Assembly: GCF_041820985.1 (NCBI RefSeq)
Contig: NZ_JBGUAU010000011.1
Location: 62,001 to 126,000, forward strand
Direction of reading: 5' to 3'
Origin: Evansella sp041820985
Lineage (GTDB): Bacteria > Bacillota > Bacilli > Bacillales > Salisediminibacteriaceae
DNA: 64,000 bases
In this document: positions 25,704 to 34,227 of the stretch, piece by piece
Layout: every line of letters begins with the position of its first letter
How positions within the stretch are numbered: the first letter of the stretch is position 1
Position numbers and translations under genes: made by a program
Notes under the pieces: generated by a model
Told to the model about the DNA's origin: nothing
Database searches by the model: none
Seen by the model: the letters and a program-made list of their open reading frames with translations, nothing else

Positions 25704-27284
25704 ATGGGGAATAATACAACCTCAACATCAGGAGAAGATACAGCTGTTTGGTCAGCAGATCTTGGTAATGGGTTTTATCAAAATCCAATTATTTGTGCAG
25801 ACTATTCTGACCCTGATGTCATTCGTGTAGGAGAAGACTTTTTTATGGTGGCATCTAGCTTCAATATGTCTCCATGTTTGCCAATTTTACATTCAAAGGA
25901 TCTAATAAATTGGGAAATTATAAATCATGTTTGTGAAAAATTTCCTGATTCTTCATATGATAAGCCTAGACACGGAGATGGCGTTTGGGCACCTAGTATT
26001 CGTCATCATGATGGGAAGTTTTGGGTGTTTTTTGGAGCCCCAGATGAAGGGATTTTCATGAGTACAACAGAGGACCCATTTGGAACTTGGTCACCTCTTC
26101 ATTTAGTAAAAGAAGCGAAAGGGTGGATTGATCCTTGTCCATTTTGGGATGAGGATGGAAATGCATACCTAGTTCACGCATTCGCTCGAAGTAGAATTGG
26201 CTTTAAGCACATTCTCCAAATCTGCAAAATGAAGCCTGACGGAACGGCTTTATTAGATGAAGGCACCTATATTTTCGATGGAACAACGGAACATCCAACC
26301 ATTGAAGGTCCAAAAATGTATAAACGAAATGGCTATTATTATATCTTTGCCCCAGCAGGTGGGGTAGCTACAGGCTGGCAAACGATTTTACGATCAAAAT
26401 CAGTCTATGGACCATATGAAGATAAGATCGTTCTACATCAAGGAAAAACAGAGATAAATGGTCCACATCAAGGTGGTTATGTTGAGTTAGAATCAGGAGA
26501 ATCATGGTTTATGCATTTTCAGGATAAAGGTGCATACGGACGAATTACTCATTTACAGCCAATGAGTTGGAAAGATGATTGGCCAGTGATGGGGCAAAAT
26601 GTAAATGAACAAGGAATTGGTGAGCCTGTTCTACAATGGAAAAAACCGAATGTAATTGGTGATCATAAAATCGTTAATCCTCAAACTAGTGATGATTTCA
26701 CCGGGGAATCATTAGGACTACAATGGCAGTGGAGAGCGAATGTCAATCATAGTTGGTATACAATTTGGGATAATTATTTAAGGTTACATGCAATAAAGCA
26801 ACCAACTGGAGTAACAACTATCTATGATTTACCGCAAATTTTAACACAAAAGTTTCCTGCACCAGCATTTACAGCAACAACTTTAATGAATTTTACTCCA
26901 AAAAGCTACGAAGATTACGCCGGTTTTATGGTGTTTGGGTTAGATTATGCAGGGATTATGTTAAAAAAATCTGGTGCAGGATTAAATGTTATTGAATTCA
27001 ATGGTAGTACAGAAAGAGATAAACCTGCAGTAGAGCAAGAAAAAGTAGTAAATCACATAAATTCGTATACGTTTTATCTCCGAGTAGATGTTGATCATAA
27101 AGCAATTTGCCAGTTTAGTATAAGTATTGATGGAAATGAGTTTGAAACTGTCGGTGAACCGTTCCAAGCGAAGGAAGGTCATTGGATTGGTGCACAATTA
27201 GGTATCTTCTGTAAGAACAAAGTAGAAGAAGCAAGTACAGGATATGTAGATGTAGATTATTTTAAAATTACAAGTAATAAATAA
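25704..27284 (+). CDS. GH43 family glycoside hydrolase with C-terminal sandwich domain
   Basis: A 526-residue GH43 enzyme, the third in this operon. The propeller starts near ICADYSDPDVIRVGEDFFMV (base Asp36), with GWIDPCPFWDEDGNAYL and TIEGPKMYKRNGYYYI (likely acid Glu). The C-terminal half (about 330-526) is a concanavalin-like domain ending VDVDYFKIT. It resembles the beta-xylosidase/arabinofuranosidase group but differs clearly from the 23090 enzyme, so the two probably cut different linkages. ATG follows aaaggagataact, only 2 bp after the esterase stop codon. Confidence 0.9.
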   Translation: MGNNTTSTSGEDTAVWSADLGNGFYQNPIICADYSDPDVIRVGEDFFMVASSFNMSPCLPILHSKDLINWEIINHVCEKFPDSSYDKPRHGDGVWAPSIRHHDGKFWVFFGAPDEGIFMSTTEDPFGTWSPLHLVKEAKGWIDPCPFWDEDGNAYLVHAFARSRIGFKHILQICKMKPDGTALLDEGTYIFDGTTEHPTIEGPKMYKRNGYYYIFAPAGGVATGWQTILRSKSVYGPYEDKIVLHQGKTEINGPHQGGYVELESGESWFMHFQDKGAYGRITHLQPMSWKDDWPVMGQNVNEQGIGEPVLQWKKPNVIGDHKIVNPQTSDDFTGESLGLQWQWRANVNHSWYTIWDNYLRLHAIKQPTGVTTIYDLPQILTQKFPAPAFTATTLMNFTPKSYEDYAGFMVFGLDYAGIMLKKSGAGLNVIEFNGSTERDKPAVEQEKVVNHINSYTFYLRVDVDHKAICQFSISIDGNEFETVGEPFQAKEGHWIGAQLGIFCKNKVEEASTGYVDVDYFKITSNK

Positions 27285-27297
27285 ATTTGGTGGGGGA

Positions 27298-28410
27298 ATG
27301 AACATGACGGAAGCATTAGTAGTAAAAGGGAAGAGCCCATTACAATGGGCAGAAGAATCTTGCAGGAGCTTAATGAATGACTATGAACCAATTAATTTAA
27401 AACCAGCAAATCGTTGGCATTACCACCAAGGTGTTTTCTTATGTGGGATGCAGGATGTATGGCAAGTAACAAAAAATGAAGAGTATTTTCAATACTATAA
27501 AGAGTACGTAGATAAGCTAGTAGATGAAGAAGGAAACTTCTATTTCCGTAGAGATGAGTTAGATGCCATTCAACCAGGGTTGTTATTATTCTCGTTATAT
27601 AAAGAAACAGGAGATAAAAGATATAAAATTGCTGCCGAAAAATTAAGAAATTTATTAAAAACGTTAAATAAAACAAAAGCAGGTGGGTTCTGGCACAAAG
27701 ACAAGTACCCATACCAAATGTGGTTAGATGGGCTATATATGGCTGGTCCATACACCATGACATATGGGCTTACATTTGATGAGCCTGAATTAGTAGATCT
27801 AGTATTACTTCAAGAAGAGCTAATGAGAAAGCAAACATATGATCCAAAAACAGGTCTTTATTTCCACGGATATGATGAGAGTGGAAAAACTCCTTGGTCT
27901 CAGCCTGAAACAAACACTGCACCTGAAATTTGGGGTCGTTCATTAGGTTGGTATGGAATGGCGTTAGTGAACCTCATTGAATTACTTCCAGAAGGTCACC
28001 CGAAAAAAGCGGAACTAACTGGAGTTCTTCAAGACTTAGTAAGTAACATAGTAAAATATCAAGATGAGGAAACTGGTCTTTGGTATCAAATCGTTGATAA
28101 AGGAGACCGTCCAGATAACTGGTTAGAAAGCTCAGGGTCTGCATTATTTATCTTCACAATTGCGAAAGCAGTTAACAATGGCTATGTAGATGAGAAATAC
28201 TTTGAAGCTGCAAAAAAAGGGTACGAAGGAATTGTTACTCGCTTTATTAAAGTAACACCAAATGGAGGATTAGCTTTAACGGGTATTTGTATCGGTACTT
28301 CTATTGGGGTATATGAATATTACGTTGATCGTGAAACAGATGAAAATGACTTACACGGTGTTGGGGCGTTTGTATTAGCAAGTATTCAAATGCATAAGCA
28401 TGGAGCATAA
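27298..28410 (+). CDS. GH105 unsaturated rhamnogalacturonyl hydrolase (YteR/YesR-like)
   Basis: A 370-residue (alpha/alpha)6-barrel enzyme. It removes the 4,5-unsaturated galacturonate from the non-reducing end of rhamnogalacturonan fragments made by lyases. The catalytic Asp of the family corresponds to Asp144 in PYQMWLDGLYMAGP; WHYHQGVFLCGM (40-51) and WLESSGSALFIFTIAKA are also typical of YteR. Length matches YteR (about 373). No signal peptide. The start follows tggtggggga. It is the last gene of the operon, with a terminator directly after it. The product suits KdgF encoded upstream. Confidence 0.93.
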   Translation: MNMTEALVVKGKSPLQWAEESCRSLMNDYEPINLKPANRWHYHQGVFLCGMQDVWQVTKNEEYFQYYKEYVDKLVDEEGNFYFRRDELDAIQPGLLLFSLYKETGDKRYKIAAEKLRNLLKTLNKTKAGGFWHKDKYPYQMWLDGLYMAGPYTMTYGLTFDEPELVDLVLLQEELMRKQTYDPKTGLYFHGYDESGKTPWSQPETNTAPEIWGRSLGWYGMALVNLIELLPEGHPKKAELTGVLQDLVSNIVKYQDEETGLWYQIVDKGDRPDNWLESSGSALFIFTIAKAVNNGYVDEKYFEAAKKGYEGIVTRFIKVTPNGGLALTGICIGTSIGVYEYYVDRETDENDLHGVGAFVLASIQMHKHGA

Positions 28411-28424
28411 CTTTATAATATATT

Positions 28425-28464
28425 AAAACAAAGGGGGCGTACTTGCTCCCTTTGTTTTGTTTTA
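28425..28464 (+). terminator. Terminator ending the GH28/GH43/GH105 operon
   Basis: Stem AAAACAAAGGG(GGCG) with CTCCCTTTGTTTT, then a T-rich tail. Confidence 0.88.
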
Positions 28465-29322
28465 GTAAAAAACCTAAGGATATCTATCTATCGGGTTTAC
28501 TTCAGGGGTGCAAACAAGCCATTTGCAAGCAAAATCACATGTGATTTTTTCTTGTACTTTAAGAAAGTTTAAATTCGCTAAAGGATTAAAGTATAAGATA
28601 AACTAAGGCTTTCGCCATTTAGGACTTGGCGATAAGCCAAGTTTATCTAATATATCAGTGTTTTATTGATAAATAGATGTGAAATCACAAAGTAATTCAC
28701 AGCCCTATTCACATAGGTGGAAATAAATATATCCTTCATGTGTTTGTGATGTGATTTGCCATGCGAATTCTAATGTGAAAGGGAAGGACTTAGATATTTA
28801 TATTAAAGTAAATGAAAGGATATATAGAATCTTTCAAGCAATGTAATGAAAGAAACGAGGAGAAATGCTCAATGGAATAAATAAACGGAGAATTTTCCCT
28901 TATTTAATAAATAGCACGAAAAATAGTCTGAATAAACGGAGAAATTCCGTTTATTGACTCAAATCTATTTAAAAAGGGAGAATTTCCTTTGCATAACCGG
29001 AAAAACTCCACTTATTTGCCACGAAATTAGGTGAATTTTGATTTTAAACGGAAATTCTCCGCTTATTTTATTTCACTGAAAAAGGATAGGAATACATAGA
29101 CTTGGCTATAAGCAAAGTTTATCTAATAAATTGCTAAGAAAACCTCATTTATTTCAACAAACGGCTAGTGAAATAAGCAGGAAGAACCTTCGTGCCATTG
29201 TAATATGCGAATTATACTGTGAATCTAGTTTCGAAAGATGTGTGATTTATCGTGTGAATTCGTCTGTGATTTGACGTTTTGCACCTCACAAGTAACCCCG
29301 TTAGACTGTCATCCTCAGGTTC
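28465..29322. repeat. Gene-free mosaic of short palindromic and direct repeats
   Basis: About 860 bp without a credible gene. (a) Five imperfect palindromes related to ATAAACGGAGAATTTCCGTT near 28876, 28931, 28975, 28993 and 29043. (b) Two copies of a hairpin-like unit, GACTTGGCGATAAGCCAAG (28623) and GACTTGGCTATAAGCAAAG (29100), both followed by TTTATCTAATA. (c) About ten TGTGATTT/TGTGAATT-like words at 28540-28560, 28677-28710, 28739-28785 and 29215-29276. It separates the pectin operon from the repressor gene. Confidence 0.7.
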
Positions 29323-30297
29323 TTATATTGATATACAAGATTCATTCATCTTTATTTCCGGAGTTAAGATTATTTCGTTTGGAATTTCTTTTTTATCAAT
29401 GATATCTAGTAAGGCATTCGTAATTGTTTTTGTTATGATTTCATTAGGAACCCCTACAATGGAGATAGGTCTATCGAATGTATTCATTTGTGGAATATTA
29501 TCATAACTAATAATAGAAATATCATTAGGAATAGATAGATTTCTTTCATTTAAAGCACGTATAACTCCCTTTGTTAGATCGTAACTTCCACTTATTATAG
29601 CAGTTGGCCTATTAGGCTCATTTAGTCGTTTTATCATTGCTAAATAACCATCGTACATCTCAAGACCAGGTGCAGGTATGAGAGAATCCTTTTGTACATC
29701 TTGAAGGTATTCCTTCATTCCTTCTTTAAATCCAACTACTTTTTCTTCTTGAAGTTGATCCTTTCCAGTGATATCACCAATAAAGGCAATATTTTTGTGA
29801 CCAATCTCAGCAAGAGATTTAACTGCAAGTTTCATCGCTTCTCTTCTATTAACATCTACAGTAGGATACAAGGGATCTTTGGCAATACCGTAGGATAGAA
29901 TTGGTACATTTGAAGGATAATGATTTTCTATATAACCTTTCTCGTTAAACATCAAAATTGCATCCACTTGAAATCGATTAAATGTATTAATCGCTGCATC
30001 AATTTTATTAATTGATAATAAGGTGGTATAGTCAAGGGATTCTAATTGTTCATTTATATTTGTAATTAAGGCAGCATGTGCAGTTCTTTCAACAGTTGGC
30101 CAAACAACTCCTATTGTATTGGACTTCTTTGAAACTAGACTTCGTGCTGCAGCATTAGGTTGATAGCCTAGGTCATTTGCAATCGTTACAATACGCTTTT
30201 TTGTAGGTGGTTTAACTAATGGGCTATCACGTAATGCTTTAGAGACAGTAGAATAACTAACACCAGCAGCCTTTGCGATGTCTTTAATTGTTACCAT
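29323..30297 (-). CDS. LacI-family transcriptional repressor (KdgR/ExuR-like)
   Basis: A 324-residue LacI/GalR-type regulator. The N-terminal helix-turn-helix is VTIKDIAKAAGVSYSTVSKA (residues 2-21), with hinge-region GYQPNAAARSL, followed by a periplasmic-binding-protein-like effector domain. On the - strand the ATG is preceded by ggagg. An AACAACGTTGTT palindrome lies in its own upstream region, just after a - strand TATAAT (30357-30352), so it probably represses itself. The same palindrome precedes uxaA and the oxidoreductase at 44993, so the likely effector is a uronate-pathway intermediate such as 2-keto-3-deoxygluconate. KdgR or ExuR identity cannot be separated by eye. Confidence 0.9.
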   Translation of the reverse strand: MVTIKDIAKAAGVSYSTVSKALRDSPLVKPPTKKRIVTIANDLGYQPNAAARSLVSKKSNTIGVVWPTVERTAHAALITNINEQLESLDYTTLLSINKIDAAINTFNRFQVDAILMFNEKGYIENHYPSNVPILSYGIAKDPLYPTVDVNRREAMKLAVKSLAEIGHKNIAFIGDITGKDQLQEEKVVGFKEGMKEYLQDVQKDSLIPAPGLEMYDGYLAMIKRLNEPNRPTAIISGSYDLTKGVIRALNERNLSIPNDISIISYDNIPQMNTFDRPISIVGVPNEIITKTITNALLDIIDKKEIPNEIILTPEIKMNESCISI

Positions 30298-30331
30298 TAT
30301 TAGGGTCCTCCAATATGTTGGTTTTCAAAAT

Positions 30332-30343
30332 AACAACGTTGTT
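30332..30343. promoter_or_regulatory. LacI-family operator upstream of the repressor gene
   Basis: The core AACAACGTTGTT is identical to that at uxaA. It lies between the - strand -10 (30357-30352) and the repressor start codon, the same arrangement as at uxaA. Confidence 0.8.
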
Positions 30344-30468
30344 TTTGTTTTATTATATCAGAATAAATAGAGAGGAAGATAGGATTTCTCATTAATTCGA
30401 TAACGAGTTAATGAGATGATTATGTTCTAGATTTTTCTATTAAACTTAGCATTTACATATCGCTACCA

Positions 30469-30497
30469 ATGACAACGTTTGTTTCATAGTATATAAT
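30469..30497 (+). promoter_or_regulatory. Promoter of the first YesO-like lipoprotein gene
   Basis: ATGACA (30469-30474), a 17-bp spacer and TATAAT (30492-30497). The -35 overlaps TGACAACGTTTGTTTCA, which resembles a cre or LacI-type site. The rest of the repressor-lipoprotein gap holds nothing else recognisable. Confidence 0.65.
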
Positions 30498-30595
30498 TTT
30501 CTTATGTTAGCGTATTCAAGTCCGAATTTTCTGAATAAACATTACTACTCGTTTACTATGACTGTTTTATATGTAATAAAAAAGGGGGATTAAAG

Positions 30596-31924
30596 TTGAA
30601 AAGATTTCCTTTATTATTATTACTATTAATTCTGCTATTAATTCTACTACTTGTGGCTTCCTGTGGCAATATTTCAAGTGCACTTAAAGATAAAAATAAT
30701 CAAAATAATAATATGAAAGTACAAGTGAAAGGTAATACACCTGTTGAAATAAGTATCACATGGTGGGGGGGACAAGAAAGACATGAACGAACCCTAAGTG
30801 TCATTGATTTATTTGAAAAAAAGTATCCCTATATTAAAATTAGACCAATACACCAAAATTTTGAAGGTTATTTTGAACAATTATCTACGCAATTCAATGC
30901 TGGAACTGCCCCAGATATCATCCAATTCGGTGGAAACTTAAATGATTATGTTTATAGAGGTGCAGTACTCCCATTAAATGATTATGTAGGAAATGTACTA
31001 GATATCAGCTTACATGACCAAAGCATGGTAAATGCTGCAGTGATGGGGAGTAATTTTTATGGAGTGGCTCTCGGAACAAATGCATGGGGTGTGTTACTGA
31101 ATAAAGCCATGTTTGAGGAAGCGCGAATACCACTTCCAAGTGAGAATTGGACATGGAAAGAATTTATCGAGATTTCCATTCAGTTAAGCGATTCTTTAGA
31201 GAGTGTTTATGGAACAGAATATTTTGACCATAATGGATTTGGTATTTTCATAGATCAGAGAGGCAAAATTATGCATCAAAATGGTGTACTGGGTATTTCA
31301 TATGATGATGTTCTAGAATGGTTTCAATTGTGGGAAACATTAAGGGAAAAGGGAGGGGTATTACCCCCAGAGATACAAGTTTCTTCCACAAGTACTCCCG
31401 AAAAATCCCTTATTGCTTTAGGGAAAGTTGCAATGACGTTATTGCCTAGCAATCTGTATGGTGCTTATAGCTCGATTTCCGAAGATGAATTTGTATTTCA
31501 TCCGCATCCAATGCATGAAGGGAGAAGTGGAGTGTCATTAAGACCGAGTCAATTTTTAGCGGGAAATGCGAATACAAATCACCCTAAAGAAGTGGCTATG
31601 TTCTTAGATTTTATAGTGAATGATAAAGAAGCAGTAACTATTCTAGGAAATGATCGGGGAACTCCTGTTAATACAGAGATCAGAGAATATCTATATAGTC
31701 GGGCTGACGAGAATGACCGGACCATTTTTACATATATTGATTGGGTAAGTACTACTTCAGACTCCTATTATGTACCTAATTTGCCCGGATATAATGAAAC
31801 TAGTGCTCTATTTTTACGAATTAGTGAAGAAATTTCCTTTCAAAGAAAAACAGTAGAAGAAGGAGCAGCGGAATATTGGGAGCAATTACAATTGGTGTTA
31901 AGTCACTATAGGAACGGAAATTGA
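30596..31924 (+). CDS. YesO-like sugar-binding lipoprotein next to a histidine kinase
   Basis: A 442-residue ABC-type solute-binding lipoprotein with TTG start, supported by aaagggggattaaag before it. The signal peptide is almost only Leu/Ile and ends in LVASC (Cys23). The binding domain starts with EISITWWGGQERHERTLSVI and is strongly similar over its length to the lipoprotein at 34228. It has its own promoter and is followed 57 bp later by a histidine kinase, not by permeases. A sensing role, as for the sugar-binding protein of three-component systems (Geobacillus AraP-AraS-AraT), is inferred. It could instead be a spare transport receptor. Confidence 0.9.
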   Translation: MKRFPLLLLLLILLLILLLVASCGNISSALKDKNNQNNNMKVQVKGNTPVEISITWWGGQERHERTLSVIDLFEKKYPYIKIRPIHQNFEGYFEQLSTQFNAGTAPDIIQFGGNLNDYVYRGAVLPLNDYVGNVLDISLHDQSMVNAAVMGSNFYGVALGTNAWGVLLNKAMFEEARIPLPSENWTWKEFIEISIQLSDSLESVYGTEYFDHNGFGIFIDQRGKIMHQNGVLGISYDDVLEWFQLWETLREKGGVLPPEIQVSSTSTPEKSLIALGKVAMTLLPSNLYGAYSSISEDEFVFHPHPMHEGRSGVSLRPSQFLAGNANTNHPKEVAMFLDFIVNDKEAVTILGNDRGTPVNTEIREYLYSRADENDRTIFTYIDWVSTTSDSYYVPNLPGYNETSALFLRISEEISFQRKTVEEGAAEYWEQLQLVLSHYRNGN

Positions 31925-31981
31925 TTAGAGAGTGTGGGATATTGGATATTAACATTACTAGAGAAGAAAGGTCAATAATAT

Positions 31982-33760
31982 ATGTTTAGGAAACTAAAGT
32001 CGATTATTGTTATTAGTTATTTAGCTGTTACTGTCCTGTTTTTTTCAAGCTTTAGCATTATTACGTACAAAATCTTTTTCGACTATACGAGAGAAGAAAT
32101 TAGTGAAGCAAGGCTAACAGGGATAAATGAAAGTATGAGTAGAATTTCTTCCTTTACAACAAGCGTTCGAGATTCGGGGATTTATTTTGTTACGAACCGT
32201 AATGTCATTCAAACTTTTTCTCATCAAAATGTGAGCACGTATGAATCTATTGTGGAGCAGCGTACTCTTACAGATTTAATGAATGATATCGCTAGTTTTA
32301 AAAGAGGGATTCATTCTATTGAGCTTTATACAGATCGATACAATCACTATCCAAATGTTGCAGGGAGTAGAGTATATTCTACACAATTAATTGAAGAAGA
32401 GCCTTGGTTTGAGTTTATAAATAAATCAAACTATGGCTGGATTCCAAAACACGAGTCCCCTAGTACAAAAGAATTTGTCGTTAGTTATTATCATCATGTA
32501 ACAAATCCTAGAGGAATCACGGTAGGATATGTGAAAGTAAATGTTTTGGCGGATACTTTCCTTGAAAGTATGTATGAAAGAAATTTTGCAGATAACATAG
32601 ATGAACCGCTCCTTTTATTTGATTCGAACAGAAGAATTATTGGTCATACCAATACTTCTGAGTCCCATGAAGTAATAAACCAACTGATTACATACGAATC
32701 TAATGGGGAATATGGGATGTTAAGCGAAGAATATGTTAACCAATTCAATCAATATGATATCTTGGAAGAAAAAGATAACAAATATATGCTAGTAATCTCT
32801 AAAGCAAATGAAGACCAGTGGCGTTTAGTACATTTAGTTCCCATTGATTCCTTATATAGCGAATCAAGAAAATTAGGGGTCATTGTATTTTTTTTAGGGA
32901 TAACCAGCCTATTGTTACTCATTCCTATTTCTTATTTCGTGGGAAGAAGCCTATTACAGCCAATAAACAAGATTATTCAAGGAATGCAAGAGGTGGAGAA
33001 AGGGAATTTTGATGTCCGTGTGAAACCACATTATATTGACGAATACAAAACAATGGCTAATAACTTTAATCGCATGACGTTTCAACTTGACCAGTCATTA
33101 AAGGATTTAAAAAGGGAGAACCGTTTAAAAAGAGAAGCAGAGCTAAGAACGTTACAAAATCAAATTGTTCCACACTTTCTATACAATACGTTAGATATGA
33201 TTCATTGGAAGGCAATGGATTATCAAGCAGAAGATATAAGTTTTATGGTAAATCAATTAAGTAAGATGTATCGAATTGGAGTAAGTGGTGGCCAATCTTT
33301 TATACCTTTACGTGATGAATTAGAACACGTGAAATGCTATATTAATTTACAAAAGGTGAGAATGCATGCGGATATTAAATATGATGTTAGAATACCTGCA
33401 ACAATAAAAGAAGCATTTGTTCCTAAAGTTATTCTTCAGCCTTTTGTAGAGAATAGCATAAAACATGGATTCTTAAGAGATATAGAAAATCCCATTCATA
33501 TTCGCATTTTAGCTACCTGTAGTGAAGATTATTTAGAAATAAAAATCATTGATAATGGTACTGGTTTACCAAATGGATGGAAGATAGAGGATTCCAAAGG
33601 GATTGGAATTAAAAATATTAAAGAGAGAATTTGGATTTACTGTGGAACTAATTACGGAGTAGATTTATTTAATGGAGATGATGGAGGAACAATCGTTTAT
33701 ATGAAACTTCCTATGATAAAAAACAGAGAACAACTAAAGAATTTTCTTAATGAAGATTAA
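31982..33760 (+). CDS. YesM-like sensor histidine kinase
   Basis: A 592-residue kinase: membrane segment 1 (about 9-29), an extracytoplasmic sensor domain (30-297), membrane segment 2 (about 298-320), a HAMP linker (about 321-375), the His-kinase box QIVPHFLYNTLD (phosphorylated His398) and an ATPase domain with VENSIKHGF (Asn491), IIDNGTGLP and GIGIKNIKERI. This is the LytS/YesM family, which pairs with AraC-type response regulators; the partner is most likely at 37714-39336. It follows a sugar-binding lipoprotein gene that may present ligand to it. A terminator follows. Confidence 0.93.
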   Translation: MFRKLKSIIVISYLAVTVLFFSSFSIITYKIFFDYTREEISEARLTGINESMSRISSFTTSVRDSGIYFVTNRNVIQTFSHQNVSTYESIVEQRTLTDLMNDIASFKRGIHSIELYTDRYNHYPNVAGSRVYSTQLIEEEPWFEFINKSNYGWIPKHESPSTKEFVVSYYHHVTNPRGITVGYVKVNVLADTFLESMYERNFADNIDEPLLLFDSNRRIIGHTNTSESHEVINQLITYESNGEYGMLSEEYVNQFNQYDILEEKDNKYMLVISKANEDQWRLVHLVPIDSLYSESRKLGVIVFFLGITSLLLLIPISYFVGRSLLQPINKIIQGMQEVEKGNFDVRVKPHYIDEYKTMANNFNRMTFQLDQSLKDLKRENRLKREAELRTLQNQIVPHFLYNTLDMIHWKAMDYQAEDISFMVNQLSKMYRIGVSGGQSFIPLRDELEHVKCYINLQKVRMHADIKYDVRIPATIKEAFVPKVILQPFVENSIKHGFLRDIENPIHIRILATCSEDYLEIKIIDNGTGLPNGWKIEDSKGIGIKNIKERIWIYCGTNYGVDLFNGDDGGTIVYMKLPMIKNREQLKNFLNED

Positions 33761-33824
33761 TTGAAATAACTAACTGGTTATCTATATTTATACATGAAAG
33801 ACCACACGAAATAATCAACTAGTC

Positions 33825-33874
33825 GCCGCGTGTCTGTTATGATTTACCATAACAAGCATGCGGCATTTTTTTTA
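33825..33874 (+). terminator. Terminator after the histidine kinase gene
   Basis: Stem GCCGCGTG/CATGCGGC with inner GTTATG/CATAAC, followed by eight or more T residues. Confidence 0.88.
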
Positions 33875-33879
33875 GATAC

Positions 33880-34030
33880 CGAGAGCGGCTTGAATTCCCG
33901 GAGTAACGTTAGAAAGGTAGCAAGGGGAATCGAAGAGCAGGTTCAATTTCCGAAGGACTGGAAGGAAGAAGTCGACATGACGCCAGATCCCAGGAAGTGG
34001 ACCGAACTTAGGCGGAATGGAAGCGTCTTG
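33880..34030 (+). repeat. Diverged member of the GC-rich repeat family, copy F (tentative)
   Basis: A GC-rich stretch sharing CGACATGACGCC, then CCCA, GTGG and CGGAATGGAA in the same order as copy A. The rest is diverged. A 71-codon open frame starts inside the terminator and has no ribosome binding site, so I do not call it a gene. Confidence 0.4.
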
Positions 34031-34088
34031 CAACTTTTCTTATAATTCTTACTTTTCTTATGATAATCCTTACTTTCGTTTATTCTTT

Positions 34089-34102
34089 TGTAAGTGCTTA
34101 CA
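34089..34102. promoter_or_regulatory. cre-like / shared AAGTGCTT site upstream of the second lipoprotein
   Basis: TGTAAGTGCTTACA, followed by TTGTAGAATT. Related words lie upstream of the third lipoprotein at 48811 and 48845. It may bind CcpA or the AraC-type response regulators. Confidence 0.45.
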
Positions 34103-34227
34103 TTGTAGAATTTAGTTAAGAAATATGCTAGTGCTTCTAAAAATCATAATATGAATAATAAAAAAAGTAAGATTAATATGATTTGAAAGTGCTAGATTAT
34201 TTCAAATTTAAAGGAGGGGTCTTTTTT

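Noticed and set aside
28876..29067. Spaced palindromes considered as a CRISPR array
   Set aside because: Units are imperfect and irregularly spaced (about 20-50 bp), with no cas genes; they look like dispersed palindromes.
33830..34045. 71-codon open frame after the histidine kinase gene
   Set aside because: It starts inside a strong terminator, has no ribosome binding site and runs through a GC-rich block resembling the dispersed repeat.
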